From Nocardioidaceae bacterium (lineage in GTDB: Bacteria; Actinomycetota; Actinomycetes; Propionibacteriales; Nocardioidaceae), in the NCBI GenBank assembly GCA_013696065.1, contig JACCZJ010000462.1, positions 1 to 9,806 on the forward strand: a DNA stretch of 9,806 nt, in the 5' to 3' direction. The notes under the pieces were generated by a model. That model saw nothing but the letters and a program-made list of their open reading frames with translations, was not told where the DNA came from and searched no databases. A program made the position numbers and the translations under genes. Positions 1 to 7,179 of the stretch are shown here, in pieces (within the stretch, counting starts at the first letter, position 1; every line of letters starts with the position of its first letter).

Positions 1-1
1 C

Positions 2-3000
2 TTCTCCCCCGTCACGCAAGCCTGGTTCAGCGACGCGTTTGCGGAGCCGACGCCAGCTCAGACAGGCGCGTGGCAGACCATCGCGGCCGGGCGCAACGCG
101 TTGGTCGTGGCGCCCACCGGCTCGGGCAAGACGCTGGCCGCGTTCTTGTGGGCGCTCGACCGCCTAGCAACGACACCGCGTCCCGACCAGCCTCGACGCC
201 GTTGTCGCGTGCTCTACGTGTCTCCCCTCAAGGCTCTCGCCGTTGACGTCGAGCGCAACCTGCGGGCGCCGCTCGTCGGCCTCCAGCAGACCGCCCGCCG
301 GCTGGGGCTCGAGTCGCCCGACATCGCTGTCGGCGTGAGGACTGGTGACACCTCGGCGGCCGATCGCCGCCGCATCAGCGCCAAACCGCCCGACGTGCTC
401 ATCACCACCCCCGAGTCGCTCTTCCTCATGCTCACCTCTCAGGCCCGAGAGGCGCTGCGCGGAGTCGACACGGTGATCGTGGATGAGGTGCACGCCGTGG
501 CAGGGACCAAGCGTGGCGCGCATCTGGCCCTCTCGCTCGAGCGCCTCGACGAGTTGCTCGACCATCCAGCCCAGCGCATTGGACTGTCAGCCACCGTGCG
601 ACCCATAGACGAGGTCGCCCGTTTCCTGGGTGGAGCCCGCCCGGTCGAGGTGGTCGCCCCCGCGTCGAAGAAGCAGTGGGACCTGCAGGTCGTCGTACCC
701 GTCGAGGACATGACCGAGTTGGGCACCATCACCGACGATCTCGAAGGTCCTGCCGCGGGCAACCCCCCTCGCGCCTCCATCTGGCCCCATGTCGAGGAGC
801 GCATCGTCGACCTGATCGAGCAACGCCGCTCGACCATCGTCTTCGCCAACTCCCGCCGCCTCGCCGAGCGGCTCACGGCGCGGCTCAACGAGATCGCCGC
901 CGAACGCCGCGGCGACGAGCTGCCTGGGCCCGGACAGCCCGCTCAGGTCATGGCGCAAAGCGGCGCATCAGTGGGCTCGCCCCCTGTTATCGCCCGTGCC
1001 CATCACGGCTCGGTGAGCAAGGAGCAGCGCGCGCTGATCGAGGACGATCTCAAGGCAGGTCGGCTGCCCTGTGTGGTCGCCACGTCGAGCCTCGAGCTCG
1101 GCATCGACATGGGTGCGGTCGACCTGGTCATCCAGGTCGAGTCACCGCCCTCGGTCGGCAGTGGGCTGCAACGGGTGGGGCGCGCCGGTCACCAAGTGGG
1201 CGAGATCTCCCATGGCGTGGTCTTCCCCAAGCATCGAGCCGACCTGGTGCAGACAGCGGTCACGGTCGAACGCATGCGGGCGGGACAGATCGAGGCCTTG
1301 AGGGTGCCGACCAACCCCCTCGACGTGCTGGCGCAACAGATCGTGGCCGCGACCTCCATCGAGCCGTGGGACGCCGACGTGCTGTTGTCCGTCGTACGGC
1401 GGACAGCGTCCTTCGCTACCCTCCCGCGATCGGCCTACGACGCCACCCTCGACCTGTTGTCCGGACGCTATCCCTCAGACGAGTTCGCGGAGCTGCGGCC
1501 ACGTCTCGTGTGGGACCGGATCGCCAACACGCTCACCGGACGCCCCGGCGCGCAGCGACTCGCGGTCACCTCGGGCGGCACCATCCCCGACCGGGGATTG
1601 TTCGGGGTATTCCTGGTCGGGGAAAAGGCCTCCCGAGTCGGAGAGCTCGACGAGGAGATGGTCTACGAGTCACGCGTGGGTGACGTCTTCGCCCTGGGCG
1701 CCTCCAGCTGGCGGATCGAGGACATCACCCACGACCGGGTGCTCGTCTCCCCCGCACCCGGTCAGCCCGGTCGCCTCCCGTTCTGGAAGGGCGACGCCAT
1801 CGGTCGCCCGGCGGAGCTGGGCGCCGCCGTGGGGGCGTTCGTGCGGGAGTTGGCGAAGCTCAAACAGCCCGCAGCGGTCGAGCGAGCAGCCAGTGCCGGG
1901 CTGGACGCCTTCGCTGCCACCAACCTCGTCGCGTTCATCGTCGAACAACTCGCTGACACCGGCTACGTCCCCCATGACCGGCAACTGGTGGTCGAGCGAT
2001 GCCATGACGAGCTCGGTGACTGGCGGCTGATCGTGCATTCGCCTTACGGCGCCGCGGTGCATGGCCCATGGGCGTTGGCGATTGGCGCGCGTTTGCGGGA
2101 GCGTTTCGGGATCGATGCCCAGGCGATGGCCGGTGACGACGGCATCGTGATCCGCATCCCCGAGACCGACGCCGAGCCGCCGAGCGCCGCCCTGGTGCTC
2201 TTCGAGGCTGACGAGATCGACGATCTCGTCACCACGGAGGTCGGCGGGTCGGCGCTGTTTGCCTCCCGGTTCCGAGAGTGCGCCGCGCGGGCGTTGTTGC
2301 TGCCGCGACGCGATCCCGGCAAACGCTCCCCGCTGTGGCAGCAGCGCCAACGATCGGCCGCGCTGCTCGAGGTGGCGAGCAAGTACGGCTCGTTCCCCAT
2401 CGTGTTGGAGGCGGTCCGAGAGTGCCTTCAGGATGTCTACGACCTACCTGCCCTGGTCCAGTTGATGCGCGACATCGATGCACGGAGCATCCGGGTCGTC
2501 GAGGTGCAAACCACCACGCCCAGTGCCTTCGCCCGGTCGCTGCTTTTCGGCTATGTCGCCTCGTTCATCTATGAGGGCGACTCACCACTCGCCGAGCGCA
2601 AGGCCGCAGCACTTGCTCTCGACCCTGCGCTCCTTGGCGAGCTGCTCGGTCGCACTGAGCTGCGCGACCTGCTCGACGCAGACGTCGTCGGGCAGATCGA
2701 GCGCGAGCTTCAGCGGCTTGCCGAGGACCGACAAGCGCGCGATATCGAGGGAGTGGCTGACTTGCTGCGCATGCTGGGTCCTTTGACTCCCGCCGAGATT
2801 GTGACTCGCACAATCGACGAGGCAACCGCGCCCGGCTGGGTCGCAGCGCTCGAAAAGGCTCGCCGGGCTGTCCGCATCCGCATCGCCGGCACGGAATATG
2901 TGGCCGCGGTCGAAGACGTTGCCAGGCTCCGCGATGCCCTCGGCGTGCCGGTTCCTGCGGGTGTGCCAGAGGTCTTCACCGAGCCCGTGGCGGACCCCCT

Positions 3001-4531
3001 TGGAGATCTGATCGCCCGCTTCGCCCGGACCCATGCGCCGTTCACCACCTCGCAGGTGGCAAGCCGGTTCGGGCTTGGCCAAGCTGTCGCGCATGACGGG
3101 TTGAAGCGACTCGCAGCGTCAGGCCGCGTCACGGAAGGTGAGTTCAGCCCTGGCGGTTACGGCACCGAGTGGTGCGACGCCGAAGTCCTCCGGCGGATGC
3201 GGCGAAGGTCTCTTGCTGCAGCCCGCAAGGAGGTTGAGCCGGTCGAGCCGTCTGCGCTGGGCAGGTTCCTGCCTGCCTGGCAAAACGTGGGCAGCCGTCT
3301 ACGTGGAGCCGACGGAGTCCTCACCGTCATCGAGCAGCTCGCCGGCTGCGCACTGCCCGCGTCGGCGCTTGAACCGTTTATCCTCGGCAGCCGTCTCGTC
3401 GACTACCAACCCTCGATGCTCGACCAGCTGACTTCGGCTGGAGAGGTCATCTGGTGCGGGGCTGGGGACTTGCCAGGCTCTGACGGATGGGTCTCTCTTC
3501 ACGTTGCGGACACCGCTTCACTCACCCTGCCCGATCACGGGGAAGTCGAGCTCAACGAGCAGCACTCTGCCGTGCTCCATGTGCTGGCAACCGGGGGCGG
3601 TTACTTCTTCCGACAATTGGCGGATGCTGTCGGCTCCACCGACGATGCTCAGCTCACTGACGTCGTCTGGGATCTGGTGTGGTCCGGTTACTTGACCAAC
3701 GACACCATCGCGCCGCTTCGCTCGCACCTGGGTGGAGGGCGTCCGGCTCATCGGCAACGCGCGGCGACTCCGCGGGCCCGGGTCCGCCGCAACGCCTTGT
3801 CAATAACGCGACCGGGTCGACCAAACCTGCCGGCGCGGATGGGACCTCCCTCGGTGGCGGGGCGCTGGTCACTCACCCCGGATCGCGAACCAGACCCGAC
3901 TCGTCGCGCCCACGCGACGGCCGAGGGCTTGTTGGAGCGCCACGGTGTCGTGACACGAGGCGCGGTGGTGAGCGAGCGCACCCCGGGCGGCTTTGCGGCC
4001 GTCTACAAGGTGTTGGCCGCCTTTGAGGAGTCGGGACGCTGCCGTCGCGGCTATTTCGTCGCCGGTCTCGGGGCGGCTCAGTTCGGCGCCACCGGTGCGG
4101 TTGACCGGCTCCGGTCGGTTGCGCAGCTCGGTGAGGTTGGGACCGACAAGACCCCGCAAACGCTCGTCCTGGCCGCCACCGACCCAGCCAACCCGTTCGG
4201 CGCGGCACTTCCTTGGCCCGAACGCGCCAACGACGCCGCCAACTCCGGACACCGACCGGGCCGCAAGGCTGGCGCGGTCGTCGCGCTCGTCGACGGATCC
4301 TTGGCAATGTATGTCGAGCGAGGTGGTCGCACATTGCTCACCTTCTCCTCGGACCCGACTCAGATCCAGCCGGCTGCAGACGCCCTCGCGTTGGCGGTCC
4401 GCGAGGGGGGGCTCGGCCGGCTCACCGTCGAGCGGGCCGATGGCGAGCACATCTTGGGCTCCCCGCTGTCTGCAGCGCTTGAGGCGGCCGGCTTCCACGC
4501 CACCTCTCGTGGCCTCCGGCTCCGGCGGTGA
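2..4531 (+). CDS. lhr: Lhr-family ATP-dependent helicase (5'-truncated by window edge)
   Basis: Large superfamily 2 helicase of the Lhr (long helicase-related) family, which unwinds DNA or RNA:DNA duplexes 3'->5' and acts in DNA repair in mycobacteria. The reading frame is open from base 2. The residues before the TTG at 101 (FSPVTQAWF...PTPAQTGAWQTIAAG) are the family's conserved region just ahead of Walker A, so the true start lies upstream of the window and TTG 101 is not it. Visible motifs are Walker A APTGSGKT (about 110-133), a DEVH box at 482-493, motif III SAT at 587-595 and motif VI QRVGRAGH at 1169-1192. After the helicase core and winged-helix region comes a long C-terminal domain. 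The roughly 1509 visible codons match full-length actinobacterial Lhr (about 1500 residues), so little is missing. The stop is TGA 4529-4531, and nei starts 3 nt later in the same frame. I see no internal frameshift. Confidence 0.97.
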   Translation, partial: FSPVTQAWFSDAFAEPTPAQTGAWQTIAAGRNALVVAPTGSGKTLAAFLWALDRLATTPRPDQPRRRCRVLYVSPLKALAVDVERNLRAPLVGLQQTARRLGLESPDIAVGVRTGDTSAADRRRISAKPPDVLITTPESLFLMLTSQAREALRGVDTVIVDEVHAVAGTKRGAHLALSLERLDELLDHPAQRIGLSATVRPIDEVARFLGGARPVEVVAPASKKQWDLQVVVPVEDMTELGTITDDLEGPAAGNPPRASIWPHVEERIVDLIEQRRSTIVFANSRRLAERLTARLNEIAAERRGDELPGPGQPAQVMAQSGASVGSPPVIARAHHGSVSKEQRALIEDDLKAGRLPCVVATSSLELGIDMGAVDLVIQVESPPSVGSGLQRVGRAGHQVGEISHGVVFPKHRADLVQTAVTVERMRAGQIEALRVPTNPLDVLAQQIVAATSIEPWDADVLLSVVRRTASFATLPRSAYDATLDLLSGRYPSDEFAELRPRLVWDRIANTLTGRPGAQRLAVTSGGTIPDRGLFGVFLVGEKASRVGELDEEMVYESRVGDVFALGASSWRIEDITHDRVLVSPAPGQPGRLPFWKGDAIGRPAELGAAVGAFVRELAKLKQPAAVERAASAGLDAFAATNLVAFIVEQLADTGYVPHDRQLVVERCHDELGDWRLIVHSPYGAAVHGPWALAIGARLRERFGIDAQAMAGDDGIVIRIPETDAEPPSAALVLFEADEIDDLVTTEVGGSALFASRFRECAARALLLPRRDPGKRSPLWQQRQRSAALLEVASKYGSFPIVLEAVRECLQDVYDLPALVQLMRDIDARSIRVVEVQTTTPSAFARSLLFGYVASFIYEGDSPLAERKAAALALDPALLGELLGRTELRDLLDADVVGQIERELQRLAEDRQARDIEGVADLLRMLGPLTPAEIVTRTIDEATAPGWVAALEKARRAVRIRIAGTEYVAAVEDVARLRDALGVPVPAGVPEVFTEPVADPLGDLIARFARTHAPFTTSQVASRFGLGQAVAHDGLKRLAASGRVTEGEFSPGGYGTEWCDAEVLRRMRRRSLAAARKEVEPVEPSALGRFLPAWQNVGSRLRGADGVLTVIEQLAGCALPASALEPFILGSRLVDYQPSMLDQLTSAGEVIWCGAGDLPGSDGWVSLHVADTASLTLPDHGEVELNEQHSAVLHVLATGGGYFFRQLADAVGSTDDAQLTDVVWDLVWSGYLTNDTIAPLRSHLGGGRPAHRQRAATPRARVRRNALSITRPGRPNLPARMGPPSVAGRWSLTPDREPDPTRRAHATAEGLLERHGVVTRGAVVSERTPGGFAAVYKVLAAFEESGRCRRGYFVAGLGAAQFGATGAVDRLRSVAQLGEVGTDKTPQTLVLAATDPANPFGAALPWPERANDAANSGHRPGRKAGAVVALVDGSLAMYVERGGRTLLTFSSDPTQIQPAADALALAVREGGLGRLTVERADGEHILGSPLSAALEAAGFHATSRGLRLRR

Positions 4532-4534
4532 CCT

Positions 4535-5386
4535 ATGCCTGAAGGCGACACGGTATGGCGAACCGCCCAGCGCCTCGATCAGGCGTTGAGCGGGCAACGG
4601 CTCACCAAGAGCGACTTCCGCGTGCCTCAATGGGCCGAGGTGGACCTCACCGGTCAACAAGTCATCGAGACCGTGAGCCGAGGCAAACATCTCATGACCC
4701 GCCTCGAAACCCTCACGCTCCACACCCATCTGAAGATGGAGGGCTCCTGGCACGTCTATCGCCTCGACGCTCGTTGGCGCTCCCCTGCGTTCCAAGCCCG
4801 CGTCGTGCTGGCCAACGCACATTGGCAGGCGGTGGGGTTCCGGCTGGGTGAGGTCGAGTTGGTGGAGCGGACACGAGAGGTCGAGGTCGTCGGTCACTTG
4901 GGACCCGACCTGCTTGGTCCTGACTGGTCTCTGGACGAGGCGCTCGGTCGGCTGCGGGCCGTCCCTCAGCGCCCTGTCGGCGAGGCCCTGCTTGACCAGC
5001 GAAACCTCGCCGGCATCGGCAACATGTACAAGGCCGAGGTGTGCTTCCTGTTCGGCATACACCCGCAAACTCCGGTGGCAGACGTCGCCGCACTGCCCGC
5101 CCTCGTCGAGCGTGCGCGAGTTCTCTTGTCGGTGAACAAGGATCGCGCCCAGCAAGCAACGACCGGCGACCTGCGGCGCGGGCACAGCCTCTGGGTCTAC
5201 GCCCGCGCTGGACAGCCGTGTCACCGCTGCGGCACGAAGATTCGCAGCGCCGCGTTCAGCGAAAAGCCCGGCCTGAAGGCTGCTGCTAAGGGTTCGCTGA
5301 GCCCGGATCAGGACCGGTCGCGCAGCACTTACTGGTGCCCCGCCTGCCAGCCCGAACTGAAGACCGCTGGCTCATCTCGCACCTAA
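4535..5386 (+). CDS. nei: Endonuclease VIII-type DNA glycosylase/AP lyase (Nei, Fpg/Nei family)
   Basis: Bifunctional base-excision-repair enzyme that removes oxidised pyrimidines and cleaves the strand by beta,delta-elimination. The 283-residue protein begins MPEGDTVWR. After Met removal, Pro2 is the nucleophile and Glu3 the catalytic acid; the conserved Lys is K51 in RGKHLM. The helix-two-turn-helix is the LLDQRNLAGIGNMYKAE stretch, and the C-terminal zinc finger has C229/C232 and C268/C271 with the conserved Arg263 in RSTYWCPAC. WRTAQRL after PEGDT and the Nei-type finger favour Nei over Fpg. The ATG lies 3 nt after the lhr stop with no good Shine-Dalgarno, so translation is probably coupled to lhr. 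From memory, lhr and nei are also neighbours in Mycobacterium tuberculosis (Rv3296-Rv3297), suggesting a joint repair role. All key residues are present. Confidence 0.96.
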   Translation: MPEGDTVWRTAQRLDQALSGQRLTKSDFRVPQWAEVDLTGQQVIETVSRGKHLMTRLETLTLHTHLKMEGSWHVYRLDARWRSPAFQARVVLANAHWQAVGFRLGEVELVERTREVEVVGHLGPDLLGPDWSLDEALGRLRAVPQRPVGEALLDQRNLAGIGNMYKAEVCFLFGIHPQTPVADVAALPALVERARVLLSVNKDRAQQATTGDLRRGHSLWVYARAGQPCHRCGTKIRSAAFSEKPGLKAAAKGSLSPDQDRSRSTYWCPACQPELKTAGSSRT

Positions 5387-5523
5387 AGCCACCCCCTTGG
5401 CTACGCCAGGTGAGACAGAGGGTAGGACTGGGTGCCCGCCCGGGTGAGGGGTAGCTCGGCCTAGCGACAGTCCCACCACGCAGCTATGGACTCCCGCAGA
5501 CGTTGGTGGCTACGATCCGGCAG
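5387..5523. other. nei-methyltransferase intergenic spacer
   Basis: This 137-bp spacer has no coding signal. Ten bases after the nei stop, CTTGGC (5396-5401) and GCCAGG (5405-5410) can form a 6-bp stem with a 3-nt loop and one G-T wobble. No T-run follows, so it is at best a weak terminator. The right-hand end holds the promoter listed separately. Confidence 0.4.
5487..5516 (+). promoter_or_regulatory. Candidate promoter giving a leaderless methyltransferase mRNA
   Basis: TGGACT (5487-5492) matches the -35 consensus TTGACA at 4 of 6 positions. An 18-nt spacer separates it from TACGAT (5511-5516), a -10 of the TANNNT type. The -10 ends 7 nt before the ATG at 5524, the spacing expected when transcription starts at the A of the start codon. 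Leaderless mRNAs are common in actinobacteria, and no Shine-Dalgarno precedes this ATG. It is inferred from pattern only. Confidence 0.4.
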
Positions 5524-6168
5524 ATGGGTGTACGGGACAAACTACGTGCGGAACTGGCGAGGCAGTTGGGCCGCCCCGAGGGGATTCGGGGACGCTTCGT
5601 TGCCCGGGGTCTGAACCGTGGCAATCGCGGAACCGTGGCGGCCGCAGTGGACGCCACCGGGGCAGAGCCCGGCCAGACCGCTGCGGACATCGGTTTCGGC
5701 GGCGGGGTGGGACTTCCCCTCTTACTCGCCAGGGTTCTTCCTGGGGGACACGTGCGCGCCGTAGACCTGTCCGAGACGATGCTCGACAGAGCGCAACGCA
5801 TGTACCGCGAGGAAACTCTCGCAGGTTCGCTCACGCTGCATGCGGGCTCGATCACGGCGCTCCCACTGAGCGAGAACTCCCTGGACGCTGCCATCACCGT
5901 GAACACAATCTACTTCGTCGCCGACCTCGGCTCGGCATTCACCGAGCTCACGCGTGTGCTCCGCCCATCGGGTCGCGTTGTCGTCGGCCTCGGAGATCCC
6001 GTGGCGATGGCGAAGCTGCCGTTCACGTCTTACGGCTTCAACCTGCGGCCCGTCGACGAGGTGATCGCGTCGCTCACCAAGGCGGGGCTTACCTGTGTTG
6101 GCCACCATCGCGTTGGCGCCAAGGACGAGGCCTATCACCTCTTGGTTGCCACCAAAGCGCCTTCCTAG
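5524..6168 (+). CDS. Class I SAM-dependent methyltransferase
   Basis: Rossmann-fold methyltransferase of the UbiE/Methyltransf_11-25 type; the substrate cannot be told. Motif I is DIGFGGGVG (about residues 55-63) and binds the SAM methionine and adenosine. Motif II is VRAVDLSETML, with the acidic residue that contacts the ribose. The motif IV region is LDAAITVNTIYFVADL, followed by the post-motif ELTRVLRPSGRVVVGL. The N-terminal RDKLRAELARQLGRPEG helix is typical of small actinobacterial methyltransferases. ATG 5524 (214 residues) is preferred over the in-frame TTG 5503 and GTG 5506, because it opens on the expected N-terminal helix and sits correctly behind a TANNNT -10 box. The stop is TAG 6166-6168. 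It follows nei by 137 bp and probably has its own promoter. No membrane segment or signal peptide is visible. Confidence 0.88.
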   Translation: MGVRDKLRAELARQLGRPEGIRGRFVARGLNRGNRGTVAAAVDATGAEPGQTAADIGFGGGVGLPLLLARVLPGGHVRAVDLSETMLDRAQRMYREETLAGSLTLHAGSITALPLSENSLDAAITVNTIYFVADLGSAFTELTRVLRPSGRVVVGLGDPVAMAKLPFTSYGFNLRPVDEVIASLTKAGLTCVGHHRVGAKDEAYHLLVATKAPS

Positions 6169-6336
6169 TCGCCCGTTGCTCTGGCTGTCCCGCAATCTGG
6201 GCCGGGTCTCGCCTCCTTCCTGAGTGGGCATGATGCTGTCGCTGAACTCTGCGATCACGCGTCACTCGGGTTTCCGCAGGTCGGCGCCGAGCGGGGAGGC
6301 TGCCGTATCGTCGAACGGATGGTGCCCATCAACGAC

Positions 6337-6351
6337 CCCGACAGTGTCGGG
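6337..6351. promoter_or_regulatory. Perfect inverted repeat, possible operator
   Basis: CCCGACA, G, TGTCGGG: a 7-bp perfect dyad around one central base. It lies inside a second, wider pair GTGCCC (6322-6327) and GGGCAC (6349-6354). The dyad ends 43 bp before the ATG at 6395. A one-base centre is too small for an RNA hairpin loop, which favours a protein-binding site for a dimeric repressor. No regulator gene is adjacent, so its owner is unknown. A chance palindrome in GC-rich DNA is possible. Confidence 0.35.
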
Positions 6352-6383
6352 CACAGTATTCGCACGAGGGGCGTCTCTAGACC

Positions 6384-6388
6384 AGGAG
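6384..6388 (+). promoter_or_regulatory. Ribosome-binding site of the decayed methyltransferase
   Basis: AGGAG, 6 nt before ATG 6395. This makes 6395 the best start and argues against the upstream in-frame GTG at 6224. Confidence 0.55.
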
Positions 6389-6394
6389 TTCGGT

Positions 6395-6913
6395 ATGGCG
6401 CGCACTCCGTGCGGCAAGCAGCCCCAGGACCTGGCGGCAGCCGCCAACGTGCTGGCGCCCGATGACGCGGTCGTTGCCACCGACCTACCCCTACGCTTCG
6501 TCGAGTTGACTGCAGCTCGCGGTACCAACGCTTACGTCGCTGACGTAATGAGGCTCCCTTGGGCCGACAGCAGCTTCGATGCGGTGGTGGCGATGTGGAT
6601 GCGCTACCACGTGCCGGACCTACACCAAGGCCTCGCGGAGATCCGTCGGGCGCTGCGCCCAGGCGGCGTTTTTGTCGCGGCGACAAACGGCAACGACCAC
6701 CTGGTCGAGCTGCTAACGAACGCGGGCGGGAGGTCCGGCGTCACTTCCGTTCATATGAACGATTCTGCAACCCCAAAGCGCGGCCACCGTCGCCAGCGCG
6801 GAATACTGGGACAGCAGCGAGAGCTGGGCGGGCCAGCTGCGAGGACGGCCGTACGGCGGGTCAGGGTGGGCCCATGCTCTCGTCGGGCAGCTCCCCCGGA
6901 CTGTTCTCGGTGA
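6395..6913 (+). pseudogene. Decayed SAM methyltransferase (motif I eroded, C-terminus frameshifted)
   Basis: The frame from ATG 6395 carries an unmistakable methyltransferase middle: AVVATDLPLRFVELTAARG (motif II), then DVMRLPWADSSFDAVVAMWM (motif IV region), YHVPDLHQGLAEIRRALRPGG and VFVAATNGNDHL. The expected glycine-rich motif I (GCGxGxxA) is reduced to PCGKQPQDLA. After about 6720 the frame loses family-like sequence. Such sequence continues in another + frame at 6727-6762 (EVRRHFRSYERF), and in the third frame at 6786-6812 (TVASAEYWD), which resembles the usual C-terminal YVxSxxYWD. At least two frameshifts, and probably a small deletion, are implied. The remaining frame ends at TAG 6911-6913 in arginine-rich shadow sequence. 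It differs in subfamily from the intact methyltransferase upstream, so it is not a recent duplicate. A short, truncated but translated protein cannot be excluded. Confidence 0.72.
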
Positions 6914-7055
6914 TCGGTTCTGCGCCCTGACGGACCGAATCCGGCCCGGCGCCTGCGACATCTGATGAGGGTCCCTGCTCCGCCGCCCCAGCATCAGGTG
7001 TCTCGAGGTCGTCAGAGCGTGTGTCCTCTGCTCTGGGTTCGCTTGGTGTGGTCAT
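6861..7055 (-). CDS. Possible small acidic hypothetical protein (64 aa)
   Basis: Unrecognised ORF on the clgR strand, starting at ATG 7055 and ending at TGA 6863-6861, 107 bp downstream of the clgR stop. The product begins MTTPSEPRAEDTRSDD. It is rich in Asp, Glu, Ser, Pro, Gly and Ala, with no hydrophobic segment, so it would be disordered and acidic. That composition is unlike typical high-GC shadow translations, which are Arg-rich, and it argues weakly for a real gene. Against it: third-position G+C is only about two thirds, lower than in the neighbours. There is no Shine-Dalgarno (the bases before the ATG read GGTACCTCCTGGGT), and the 3' part overlaps the methyltransferase remnant. The frame also continues upstream to 7100. 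No function is suggested. Confidence 0.3.
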   Translation of the reverse strand: MTTPSEPRAEDTRSDDLETPDAGAAEQGPSSDVAGAGPDSVRQGAEPITENSPGELPDESMGPP

Positions 7056-7128
7056 ACCCAGGAGGTACCCAGCGCGCGCGCACCGACACCTGCGCCGCAT
7101 TCGCTGCCGACGGCAGGAGGTAGATCGG

Positions 7129-7179
7129 ATGGGGAAGCGTCGGCGTACGACCGACGTCGGGGTCAGGCGGCGACACTGA
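7129..7179 (+). CDS. Possible 16-codon mini-ORF with strong ribosome-binding site
   Basis: AGGAGG (7115-7120) lies 8 nt before ATG 7129, a near-ideal Shine-Dalgarno arrangement. The product MGKRRRTTDVGVRRRH is tiny and basic. Its 3' end overlaps the convergent clgR 3' end (7163-7179). The MGKRRR start recalls the very small basic ribosomal protein bL37, but the bL37 C-terminal ANHGKRPN-like tail is absent in every frame, so I do not assign it. It could be a relic or a chance match. Confidence 0.2.
   Translation: MGKRRRTTDVGVRRRH
7138..7156. terminator. Hairpin between convergent transcription units
   Basis: CGTCGG (7138-7143) pairs with CCGACG (7151-7156) around a 7-nt loop, CGTACGA. It begins 6 nt beyond the clgR stop on the - strand. 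There is no T-run on either side, so it is a GC-rich stem of the kind actinobacteria may use, not a textbook intrinsic terminator. Confidence 0.35.

Larger units (their letters stand above)
6169..6394. other. Intergenic region between the two methyltransferase genes
   Basis: 226 bp with no convincing gene. A reading frame is open from GTG 6224 into the next gene, but its translation resembles no protein I know. The region contains the inverted repeat at 6337-6351 and the ribosome-binding site AGGAG at 6384-6388. I see no clear terminator behind the upstream methyltransferase. Confidence 0.5.

Noticed and set aside
676..1683. 335-codon + strand frame inside lhr
   Set aside because: The Arg/Gly-rich translation is typical of a shadow frame, and the helicase motifs lie in the other frame.
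3869..5224. 451-codon open frame on the - strand, antisense to the lhr 3' end and nei
   Set aside because: It lies opposite two clear genes that share one frame, so a single antisense frame stays open through both. It has no family motif, and long antisense frames are common in GC-rich DNA.
6311..6326. SOS (LexA) box starting TCGAAC, suggested by the nearby DNA-repair genes
   Set aside because: Only the left half-site is present; the right half reads GGTGCC, not GTTCGA.
6224..6394. N-terminal extension of the second methyltransferase from GTG 6224
   Set aside because: It has no family resemblance and no ribosome-binding site, whereas ATG 6395 has AGGAG at ideal spacing.
7037..7050. ClgR-box-like GTTCGC-N5-GTG
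   Set aside because: The second half does not match GCG, and the site is not upstream of a supported gene.
7129..7179. Ribosomal protein bL37 gene
   Set aside because: Only the first few residues (MGKRRR) resemble it; the conserved tail is missing in all frames.
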